In this document: positions 24,701 to 33,897 of the stretch, one piece after another
How positions within the stretch are numbered: position 1 is the first letter of the stretch
Layout of the letters: each line of letters starts with the position of its first letter
From: Spongilla lacustris
Taxonomy: Eukaryota > Porifera > Demospongiae > Spongillida > Spongillidae
NCBI GenBank assembly: GCA_949361645.1
Contig: OX442430.1
Location: 8,009,542-8,073,541, forward strand
Length of the DNA stretch: 64,000 nucleotides
Direction of reading: 5' to 3'
The notes under the pieces: generated by a model
The model's input: the letters and a program-made list of their open reading frames with translations, nothing else
Told to the model about the DNA's origin: nothing
The model's database searches: none
Position numbers and translations under genes: made by a program

Positions 24701-26901
24701 TACCAGTCCAAGCACTGGGCGTATGATAACTCTGATACATACGTCAATGTGGCCATCTTGGCTCGTCTGGAGCAGAGTGCAATGTACCTTCAGAACGATA
24801 TAAAAGTGTGTAGGGAAGGAGGGAAGGGGAGGAGTAAAATAGGTAGTATACAAGTGGACACGTGCATCTACACACTCCCCTAGGTATCAGATCATGTGTA
24901 TCAATATCTGCCTTCTCCCCCAGACCCACTGCAGTACCACTGCGGGGGCCTTGGAGCTGGATGGATACACATACCGGCCAGAGATGGCTACCTTCTGTGG
25001 GGACATCACCAACCTGAAGTCAGAGGAGTTTGTGCCGCAGTGTAAGGCCTGGGTACCTGTCCAGTTGGCCGGCAATTATGTTTATCAACTTCACATACCC
25101 ACACTGCACACACACATACCCACACTGCACACACATACCCACACTGCACACACATACCCACACTGCACCCACACATACCCACACTGCACACACACATACC
25201 CACACTGCACACACATACCCACACTGCACACACACACACCCACACTGCACACACACATACCCACACTGCACACACACACCCACACTGCACCCACACACAC
25301 ACACTGCATCCACACACACCCACACTCCACACACACATACCCACACTGCACACACATACTCACACTGCACACACACACCCACACTGCACCCACACACACC
25401 CACACTGCACACACACACACACACTGCACCCACACATACCCACACTGCACACACACATACCCACACTGCACACACACACACCCACACTGCACACACACAT
25501 ACCCACACTGCACACACATACCCACACTGCACACACATACCCACACTGCACACACACACACACACTGCACCCACACACACCCACACTGCACACACATACC
25601 CACACTGCACACACACACACCCACACTGCACACACACATACCCACACTGCACACACATACCCACACTGCACACACATACCCACACTGCACACACACACAC
25701 ACACTGCACCCACACACACCCACACTGCACACACACATACCCACACTACACACACATACCCACACTGCACACACACACACACACTGCACACACACACCCA
25801 CACTGCACCCACACACACACACTGCATCCACACACACCCACACTCCACACACACATACCCACACTGCCACACACATACTCACACTGCACACACACACCCA
25901 CACTGCACCCACACACACCCACACTGCACACACACACACACACACTGCACCCACACATACCCACACTGCACACACACATACCCACACTGCACACACATAC
26001 CCACACTGCACACACACACACCCACACTGCACACACACATACCCACACTGCACACACACATACCCACACTGCACACACACCCACACTGCACCCACACACA
26101 CCCACACTGCACACACATACCCACACTGCACACACACCCACACTGCACCCACACACACCCACACTGCACACACACATACCCACACTGCACACACACCCAC
26201 ACACACACACACTACACACACATACCCACACTGCACACACACACACACACACACTGCACACACACACACACTGCACACACACACCCACACTGCACACACC
26301 ACACACACACTGCACACACACTGCACACACACACACACACACACTGCACACACACACACACTGCACACACATACCCACACTGCACACACACACACACTGC
26401 ACACACATACCCACACTCCACACACACATACCCACACCTGCACACACACACACCCTCACTGCACACACACATACCCACACTGCACACACATACCCACACT
26501 GCACACACATACCCACACTACACAAACACTGCACACACACACACACTGCACACACACACACACACACTGCACACACACTGCACACACAACACACACACTG
26601 CACACACACACACACACTGCACACACACACTGCACACACACACCCACACTGCACACACCCACACTGCACACACACACACACACTGCACACACACACACAC
26701 ACTGCACACACACACCCACACTGCACACACACACACACCCACACTGCACACACACACCCACTGCAGGTGCCATCTTAATAGCTACTTCTCCACAGTGTGT
26801 GGACTGGATGGAGAGCATTGCCAAATCTCTCTTCTCCCCCGGAGGCTCCTATAGGGGTATGCCTGTCATCATACTAACCCTGGACTATAGCTTTGGTGAA
26901 G
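21713..26901 (+). CDS. p190RhoGAP (ARHGAP35/ARHGAP5 type), N-terminal half; 3' end lost in gap
   Basis: Exons 21713-21982, 22066-23110, 23426-23637, 24147-24292, 24688-24805, 24924-25041 and 26767-26901; phases join throughout. Exon 1 has the P-loop of the N-terminal GTPase-like domain (QGAGKSLLCNRFVRP) and the family motif VVNNTHFLYWGE. Exon 2 continues with HTEFIDDATLKPF and the FTKFD base-recognition motif, then the FF-domain region (SSSERSFQELLDRELTDF, RCREKLRQLGSFSTY). Later exons hold a further FF domain and a pseudoGTPase-type domain (VDWMESIAKSLFSPGG, PVIILTLDYSFGE). p190 proteins inactivate Rho through a C-terminal RhoGAP domain. That domain is not in the window: coding sequence ends at a GTGAGG donor 466 bp before the 200-N gap. 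Confidence 0.92.
23630..23870 (+). repeat. Tandem duplication containing a splice donor
   Basis: The unit aaactgaaggtatgggaatg gggcctatt-type (about 28 bp, with truncated versions) repeats about six to eight times from the end of exon 3 of p190RhoGAP. The first copy is the authentic exon end and donor (CTGAAG then GTATGG), so the array contains several exact copies of the exon-end/donor junction. Confidence 0.88.
24350..24687 (+). repeat. (CCCTCTCCTCTC)n pyrimidine array
   Basis: About 330 bp of pure C/T on the coding strand of p190RhoGAP. It ends at the tccatgcag acceptor of the exon starting at 24688. Confidence 0.93.
25080..26766 (+). repeat. 1.7 kb CA-rich array (cacactgcacacacac units)
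   Basis: Nearly the whole 1725-bp intron 6 of p190RhoGAP consists of variants of acccacactgcacacacaca. It ends at cccactgcag, the acceptor of the exon at 26767, so the repeat unit itself resembles the 3' splice site (ctgca followed by c instead of g). Blocks of units (for example those containing ctgcatccacacacaccca near 25305 and 25825) recur, indicating higher-order duplication. Confidence 0.93.
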
Positions 26902-26934
26902 GTGAGGCTTTGTTGTTAACTAGAGGTTAATAAC

Positions 26935-27367
26935 TCCTCCCCTTCCCTCTCATCCTTCCTCCTTCCCTCCTTCCCTCCTCCCTCCCCTCCTCCTCCCTTC
27001 CCTCCTCCGTCCCCTCCTCCTCCCTTCCCTCCCTCCCTCCCCTCGTCCTCCCTTCCCTCCCTCCCCTCCTCCTCCCTTCCCTCCCTCCCCTCCTCCTCCC
27101 TTCCCTCCCTCCCCTCCTCCTCCCTTCCCTCCCTCCCCTCCTCCTCCCTTCCCTCCCTCCCCTCCTCCTCCCCTCCCTCCCTCCCCTCCTCCTCCCTTCC
27201 CTCCTCCCCTCCTCCTCCCTTCCCTCCCTCCCCTCCTCCTCCCTTCCCTCCCTCCCCTCCTCCTCCCTTCCCTCCCTCCCCTCCTCCCTTCCCTCCCTCC
27301 CTCCTCCTCCCTTCCCTCCCTCCCCTCCTCCTCCCTTCCCTCCCTCCCCTCCTCCTCCCTTCCCTCC
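26935..27367 (+). repeat. (CCTCCTCCCTTCCCTCC)n array running into the gap
   Basis: Pyrimidine repeat of about 17-18 bp units in the intron after the last visible p190RhoGAP exon. The contig ends inside it, which explains why assembly stopped here. Confidence 0.93.
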
Positions 27368-27567
27368 NNNNNNNNNNNNNNNNNNNNNNNNNNNNNNNNN
27401 NNNNNNNNNNNNNNNNNNNNNNNNNNNNNNNNNNNNNNNNNNNNNNNNNNNNNNNNNNNNNNNNNNNNNNNNNNNNNNNNNNNNNNNNNNNNNNNNNNNN
27501 NNNNNNNNNNNNNNNNNNNNNNNNNNNNNNNNNNNNNNNNNNNNNNNNNNNNNNNNNNNNNNNNNNN
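27368..27567. other. Assembly gap of exactly 200 N
   Basis: A run of exactly 200 unknown bases, a typical placeholder length for a scaffold join of unknown size. p190RhoGAP runs into it from the left and U1A from the right, each lacking its 3' half, so the true distance is larger than 200 bp or the join is wrong. Confidence 0.98.
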
Positions 27568-27628
27568 AGACAGACAGGCGATGGCTATCGGTCTCCATTT
27601 ACACGCACACACACAAACAAAGACTTAC

Positions 27629-28187
27629 GTTCCTCTACTTTCTTCTTTTTTTTTCTCGACATAGGTTCCGTCCAGCTTAGCAATAGCGTCGCTCTTGGAT
27701 TTGGCATACGCTATTCTCTGTGTAGGGAGGGACAGAGCTGTGCAATGCAGTGTACACTGCGGGCGCTCTGGTGCCAGCGAAAGCAACAGCTGAGCACGTG
27801 ACACATTAGTTGCTCTGGCATCCCTCACTGTCACCATGCAGACACCCACATACACACACACACGCAAACAAACGAACAAAAACACACCATAGGCTTATCG
27901 TAGAAGGGAAAGCCTTGCATCGAACGCAAGGCGCTAGTGGCACAGGCAATATCTCTAAAAACGACAAAAGCCTGCCCGCGCATTTTGAGATTCTTGAGGG
28001 CCACAATGTCCAGTATGGGTCCAAATTGCGAGAATACCGCATAGAGCGACCTCTTCAGCTCTGAAGGTCGCAACAGAAGAACAAAATTGCAACTACTGAC
28101 ACGAAAGACGTCAGGTAAGTTACCTTCCTTTTTCACTTTCTCGTTAAGATTATTGACATAGAGCGAGTTATTTGGGGGGTACTCCAT
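27629..28187 (-). CDS. U1A/U2B'' small nuclear ribonucleoprotein (SNRPA/SNRPB2), RRM1; 3' end lost in gap
   Basis: Exons 28187-28124, 28060-27888 and 27717-27629, with clean phases. The protein starts [21 protein letters not shown] and continues [14 protein letters not shown], the RNP1 motif RGQAFVVF, and [12 protein letters not shown] then [10 protein letters not shown]. This is the first RNA-recognition motif of the U1A/U2B'' family, which binds U1 or U2 snRNA stem-loops in the spliceosome. The linker and second RRM expected for full length would lie left of 27629, in the gap. U1A and U2B'' cannot be separated on RRM1 alone; many invertebrates have one protein (SNF) doing both jobs. Confidence 0.93.
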
Positions 28188-28325
28188 CTTCAAAAAGATC
28201 AAATCTGAACTAGTACTGTGCCAATAGCTGACTACTAATCAAAATGAACAGGAGAACAAGCGCCAAATCTTAAAACGTGCACTTCTCCAAAAGGGTTAAT
28301 TGTGTAATATGACGTCATCTCTCTT
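28188..28325. promoter_or_regulatory. Likely bidirectional promoter: U1A / Beclin-1
   Basis: 138 bp between divergent start codons. It contains a palindromic tgacgtca (about 28311-28318), a CRE-like site, just upstream of the Beclin-1 ATG. Confidence 0.55.
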
Positions 28326-29681
28326 ATGATGGCCACATCGGTATCTACGACAAAGGCCGGCGGTGCTGGCTTACCAGTATTCGTTAGCCACGTGTGCCAG
28401 AGATGCGCTCAACCCATCGGATTCAAGAGACAGATGGACCCTTCTGCGCTAAAGAACCTCCGCCAGGTGATTTTAGACCAACAACAGCAACCGCTCGAAG
28501 CGGAGCAACGGACGTTAGACCCCGCCCACCACGAAAGCGAGACAACGCTCCCGCGGAGTTCCACCACCATACAAGGCAGGCCGAAGAGAGCATCTGAAGC
28601 GCTGAGCCTGAGGGGACTGGACGAGTGTGGGCCTGTGGAGGACATCACGTTGGCTGCGGACGTATTCGGAGTTCTGTCGGATCACTGCGATATCGACCAT
28701 CCGCTGTGCGCCGAGTGCCCCGAAGCCGTGCTTGAGAACTACCAGAAGCAGATAGCCCAAAACGAAGACGCCGCGAGCCTGTACGAGGAGCTGCTGACAC
28801 AGCTGAGCGCAGAGGTGAGCGAGAAGGGCGACCCCGGGGAAGGAGCGAGCCCCCCGCGGGACGAGGAGTTGGAGGCACTAAGGCGGGAAGAGCAGGAACT
28901 CAAGCTTCAGCTGCTGAGCAGCGAAGAGAAGCGAAAGCAGTACAGCGAGGAGCTAGCCAAGGAGAAGGAAAGGGAGGTAGGTTTAAAACGGGAGGAGGAG
29001 GAATATTGGAGGGATTTCAACGAGCACCAGAGGCAGATGTTGCAGTTTGCTGATGACCAGCTCAGCGTAACGTACCAGCTGCAGTATTATACTGAGCAGT
29101 TGGAACGGTTGAAGAAAACAAACATTATCAACGCTACGTTTCACATATGGCATAACGGCTATTTTGGGACCATCAACGGACTTCGTTTGGGGCGTTTGCA
29201 GACGGTTCCAGTGGACTGGAGTGAGATCAATGCGGCTTGGGGACAGACGATATTTCTCCTCAACACCCTTGCACACATGTCTGGTGTAACGTTTGAGCGT
29301 TACAGGCTAGTGCCTTATGGGAACCAGTCTATCATTGAGGTGCTGGATGGAAAGAAGAAGGTACTTCCTCTCCACTACACCAGCGGGATAAGATTGTTTC
29401 AGGAAGCTAAGTTTGATTCTGCAATGGTAGCATTCCTTGATTGCTTGCAGCAGTTCAAAGTTCATATTGAGAAAAGCAGCAAAGGGGAGTTTGTTCTACC
29501 TTACAAAATCGATAAAGATCGCATTGGTGACGATAACGGAAACTTCTCCATTAAAATTAACCTTAATTCCATGGAAAATTGGACCAAGGCATTGAAGTAT
29601 GTATTGACAGACTTGCGATGGGCTCTGACCTGGGTTAGTGCTGGTGTAATGAACAGGACTGCAGACGATGGTGCGCTGTAG
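28326..29681 (+). CDS. Beclin-1 (Atg6), intronless
   Basis: A single 451-residue frame, the length of vertebrate Beclin-1 (~450). In order: an N-terminal CxxC (CQRCAQPIGF, about residue 24), a BH3-position segment and the second CxxC (DIDHPLCAEC, about residue 120), a coiled coil rich in E/K/Q (about 170-265), and the evolutionarily conserved membrane-binding BARA domain (NIINATFHIWHNG, FGTINGLRLGR, YGNQSIIEVL, LDCLQQF, LTDLRWALTW). Beclin-1 is the scaffold of the class III PI3-kinase (VPS34) complex in autophagy and endosomal traffic. The start may be 28326 or the adjacent ATG at 28329. The BH3 glycine-aspartate is not conserved (see findings). Confidence 0.95.
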   Translation: MMATSVSTTKAGGAGLPVFVSHVCQRCAQPIGFKRQMDPSALKNLRQVILDQQQQPLEAEQRTLDPAHHESETTLPRSSTTIQGRPKRASEALSLRGLDECGPVEDITLAADVFGVLSDHCDIDHPLCAECPEAVLENYQKQIAQNEDAASLYEELLTQLSAEVSEKGDPGEGASPPRDEELEALRREEQELKLQLLSSEEKRKQYSEELAKEKEREVGLKREEEEYWRDFNEHQRQMLQFADDQLSVTYQLQYYTEQLERLKKTNIINATFHIWHNGYFGTINGLRLGRLQTVPVDWSEINAAWGQTIFLLNTLAHMSGVTFERYRLVPYGNQSIIEVLDGKKKVLPLHYTSGIRLFQEAKFDSAMVAFLDCLQQFKVHIEKSSKGEFVLPYKIDKDRIGDDNGNFSIKINLNSMENWTKALKYVLTDLRWALTWVSAGVMNRTADDGAL

Positions 29682-30567
29682 ATGGAAATGTGTAATCATT
29701 CTGGCTTGTAATCATTGTAGCAGCTGTTTTCTTTTGTTGTTGTTAATATTTCCTTTTCCATTCGTTTTGAATCGTAATCGTCGCGTTTACGGACCGATTT
29801 TTCCGTATTCGAAATATGCGGTATTACATACTGTCGCTCGAGGCGTATTAGTTCATTTTTCATTCGCCAGCAGAAGCACAGTATCCCGTATCTTTGAAAA
29901 ACCTGCACAGATTTTCGTGAATTGGGAACCAGGAGAGTGATGGCAGCGCACGGGTCTACACTTCCCATCAGTACATGGGGTAGGTATATGTGAGAGATAT
30001 TGATGTGAGCGGTCGGCTGTTATATTTTCTGTCTTGCATGCGAATGAACAATTTTGGTCTGATTTAGCAGATGTTACAACCACAGTCCACACACTGTTTC
30101 GAACGAGGCGTCTCGTGGGGTCGGGAGTCAGGACTTGGTTTGTGCCGATGTGTTTGGCTGCATGCATGCAGTTGTTGATACGTAGGCCTACGCGAGAGGT
30201 GCTTGCTCCAGCCTGCCCGCTTCATTAGAGTAGCATTCGTCCACGGGCACATTACATGACAACTACGTAGGCTGCCTTACTTCCCCACCCTTTTTTGTTG
30301 GAGTCGAGGTGATAAGTACATTGCAATCATGGTACTCCGCCATGTTAAATTTAATGCTGATGTGTGTACATTCGTCTATGCGGAAGGAAGTTTTAAGGCG
30401 GTCAGCTAAGGCTTGGGTCAAAGCGGGTTTCGTAATGCACACATGCACAGCTCGGTAGACTTGTTGTGGATTTTAACTTCTGTATTTCTCACGGCTCGAT
30501 CGATCGGCCTCCATAATGCACAGATCTCAGCCTGTACGAGCTCCATCGCAAACCGCACGAGACAGTT
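29682..30567. other. Intergenic region before RING1
   Basis: About 890 bp between Beclin-1 and the downstream RING1/RNF2 on the same strand. It should hold the Beclin 3' UTR and the RING1 promoter. Open frames here are short and unlike known proteins, and no tRNA-like fold was seen. Confidence 0.65.
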
Positions 30568-32664
30568 ATGGACAGTACGACAATCGCCGTATCCCCCAGG
30601 GCGCTTCACAGCGAGCTAATGTGTCCCATCTGCCTGGACCTCATGAAGAACACACAGACTACAAAAGAAGTGAGTCCGTCGAATTGTCCTGCGGGTCTGA
30701 ATATCGTTCGCTGCATTATGTACATGCGCACATAACACACAGTGCTTGCACCGCTTCTGCCAAGACTGTATTATAACCGCATTGAGAAGCGGGTAAGTTG
30801 AAACGCTCCTTTGTGCCGCGGTGTTAATCATCCCCTCCTCCCCTCCCACCACCTCATAGCAACAAAGAGTGTCCAACATGTAGGAAGAAGCTCGTTTCGA
30901 AACGTTCCTTGAGACCTGACCCAAATTTTGACAGATTAATAGAAAAGGTGGGTGTGGCCATGTTGAGTTCTGATGTGCTAATGTTAATGTGCATTGGTGC
31001 TGGCTGGCTTGTAGATCTACCCAAACAGAAATGAACTGAACAATCAGCAGGTGAGGTGATGGTGTGAGGATGAAGGTGTTTAGGGCAGTGATAGTGAGGG
31101 TGGAATGGTGAGGTAGTGGATACTGAGGTGGTTAATGGTGCATAGTTTGGAGGGAAGAAGTTGTCATCAGTTAGGTCCCACCCCTGCAGGAGAAGGTTGT
31201 GCCAAGGCCTTGCACACCCACTGCTGGCCTGCAGATAAGGAAGGTCTGTATCAATCACCTTTTAATAATATTCACATCACCTGCATACCCACCTCCCTCC
31301 ATCTTCCTCCCCACAGAGGAAGGCCACAGACTCCCCAGCTTCAGGTAACTTGGAGTCCATTCAGAAGTATACCTTTTATTTTACCCTCCCCTCCTCTCCT
31401 CTCCTTCCACCTCCCTCCTCTCCTCTCCTCTCCTTTCCACCTCCTTCCTCTCCTCTCCTTTCCGCCGCCCTCCCCTCCTCTCCTCTCCTTTCCACCTCCC
31501 TCCCCTCCTCCTCTCCTTTCTACCTCCCTCCCCTCCTCCTCTCCTTTCTACCTCCCTCCCCTCCTCCTCTCCTTTCCACCTCCCTCCTCTCCTCTCCTTT
31601 CCACCTCCCTCCCCTCCTCCTCTCCTTTCTACCTCCCTCCCCTCCTCCTCTCCTTTCTACCTCCCTCCCCTCCTCCTCTCCTTTCCACCTCCCTCCCCTC
31701 CTCTCCTCTCCTTTCCACCTCCCTCCTCTCCTCTCCTTTCCACCTCCCTCCCCTCCTCCTCTCCTTTCCACCTCCCTCCTCTCCTCTCCTTTCCACCTCC
31801 CTCCTCTCCTCACCTTTCCACCTCCCTCCCCTCCCTCTTCTCCTTTCTCACCAGCTGATGGTGACCAGGCCCCAGACCCAAAAAGAAGTGCACTAATGGA
31901 CGTCACCTCCATTGAGCAGGACCTTGGTAGGTGTGGCTTCCTCCATTATGGTCATTTATTAGAAATACCTCCTCATCAGCTGACTCCGCCTCCTCCACCC
32001 CCCCTGCTCCCACACCTTCCCCTGCTGGTAGCCAGGAGGCAAAGACCACACCCACTGAGATGGAAGAGATTGAGCTCCAGATCAGGCCACACCCCCAGGA
32101 CAGGCTGATGGAAGACTTCTCCATACGTAACCTGAGCACCACCCCTGATGCCACAGGTGGGCGTGGTCATATGTGAGTGGGCGTATTGTCATTGGTCTGT
32201 TCCCAAAGTGAGCCATTTGGTGAAGTACCTTACACTGTACCAAATTGAGAAGGAAGACAGACCAAGTATGTGTGTGCATGTGTGGTCCACCACCACCACA
32301 CCATCCATCATCACCACCCATTGGCTTGCAGACACTGATGTGGTCCGTGCACTGAACTTTGATGGTACCAAAGAGATAACCACCAAGTGCACCCTGTACA
32401 TGCAGTTCACCAATAATGGGGAGGAGGACTTCACGGTAAGGGGGGGGGGAGGAGGGGGTGTGTGGTCAGCGTGTTACTGTGTGCCCCCCACGCAGGTGTT
32501 ACCTTCTGGAACCAGTCTGAGACAGATCTGTGACAATGTATGTGTGCATGGTGTGCGGTGTATGCTGATGTAGTGACCCCTCCCCCCTCCTCCCCATGCA
32601 GTACTGGACTCCCGGAGAGAAACTAAAGCTTTACTTCAGACTGGACAGAGTGTTGACATCCTGA
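30568..32664 (+). CDS. RING1/RNF2 E3 ubiquitin ligase (Polycomb PRC1)
   Basis: Ten or more small exons. Exon 1 (30568-about 30669) encodes [20 protein letters not shown], followed by [17 protein letters not shown], then [20 protein letters not shown]: together the C3HC4 RING of RING1/RNF2, with the [16 protein letters not shown] signature. The middle exons are linker ([13 protein letters not shown]...). The C-terminal RAWUL ubiquitin-like domain starts at [12 protein letters not shown] and includes [13 protein letters not shown], then [11 protein letters not shown], and ends [24 protein letters not shown]1/RNF2 ubiquitinates histone H2A within PRC1; RAWUL binds CBX/RYBP proteins. One intron (about 31350-31850) is a C/T array. 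Confidence 0.94.
31380..31852 (+). repeat. (CTCCTTTCCACCTCCCTCCCCTC)n pyrimidine array
   Basis: About 470 bp of C/T units with periodic single a residues (ttccacctccctcc). It fills an intron of RING1 and runs straight into the tttctcaccag acceptor. Confidence 0.93.
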
Positions 32665-32767
32665 CCAGGGGGGTGTGTGCAGACATCTTGTTCTCCTAAT
32701 GTACAGTTCACAAAGTTTAAGAAAATGTGTACTTTTGTGTTGGGAGAGGGAGGGGGAGGGGGAGATG

Positions 32768-33208
32768 TCACAGTGACTTTGCTGAATGGTTTGCAGCCAT
32801 GAGGCAGGCAATATGGTGGCACAGGTCACTGGGGACAGAGGAAGGGAACAATAGTGTTATTTCATGACTGCAGCTGAGACCCTTGAAGTATGGCTTCAGT
32901 CCCCCAACCAGAAGGTTTAGCTTGACTGCAAACTTATTGATGCATCCCTCATCTGTGTCTGGGACATCAGAGAATACCACCATTTTGTCACCCTACAAAG
33001 ACGAGAGTATTGTAACACAATGACCTTAACACACACACACACACACACCCTTTTTGGGACCACTGCTGACCCCATAGACGTTCCCTCTGGGTCCACCACA
33101 AAGTACGGGTGTAGGCTGGCCAACTTGTGAAGCTGATCATAGAGAGCCCCTATAAGTGTCTCCTGGTGGTGGGGAGGAGGGATATCTTATGGGGAGGAGG
33201 GCTAACCA

Positions 33209-33244
<36 letters not shown>

Positions 33245-33862
33245 TAGGGCTAACCAGGGGGGCCATAGGGCTAACCAGGGGGGCCATAGGGCTAACCAGG
33301 GGGGGGCATAGGGCTAACCAGGGGGGCATAGGGTTCTGGAACAGTATCCTTCAGGTATATAGGAGTAAGGTCACAGTTAGTGAGATCGAGGTTACCAGCT
33401 TGCAGTCCCTCTGTGGGGAGATGGGAGGGTGGAGGTGGGATAGTTTGTGAAGGTGTGGTTTAAGTGGGTGTGTGGGTGTGTGAACATTGTATTAATGCAC
33501 ATGCAAGATGATACTGGGACTGCATGTAGGGAGTGGGAGGAGGGGCATAGGGGAGGGACCCTAGGGAGTGGGAGGAGGGGCATAGGGGAGGGACCCTAGG
33601 GAGTGGGAGGAGGGGCATAGGGGAGGGGTTAGGATATAACAGTGCATGGCTTACCCATTGCAAACACCACCACACTGTCAACAAGCACTTGGGCTGGAAG
33701 CTTTTGGTCAATGAAGAACTGGTTAATGCAATCCCAAATAGGTCCAGAGGCACCACTGGAGACATCCATGGTGACCAGTCGACCAGAGGCAGCAAAGTAG
33801 CTGAGGAAGGGTTGTATGGCTCCCTCGTGTAGCTGGAACCTGCGCTGTGAGTGCACAATATT

Positions 33863-33897
<35 letters not shown>

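Noticed and set aside
24257..24883. Ser/Pro/Leu-rich and Glu/Arg/Gly-rich frames
   Set aside because: Both strands of a C/T intron array.
25080..26766. CRISPR-like array
   Set aside because: Units are continuous low-complexity CA repeats without unique spacers, in a eukaryotic intron.
25006..26930. Long frames rich in THTHCTHT and CVCAVWVCV
   Set aside because: Translations of the CA-rich intron array; only the two ends overlap real p190RhoGAP exons.
26927..27612. Frames spanning the N run
   Set aside because: Unknown bases were translated as X; no biological meaning.
29682..30567. Possible small gene on the minus strand (about 100 codons at 29853-30167)
   Set aside because: No similarity, no splice partner and no supporting context; length is within chance expectation.
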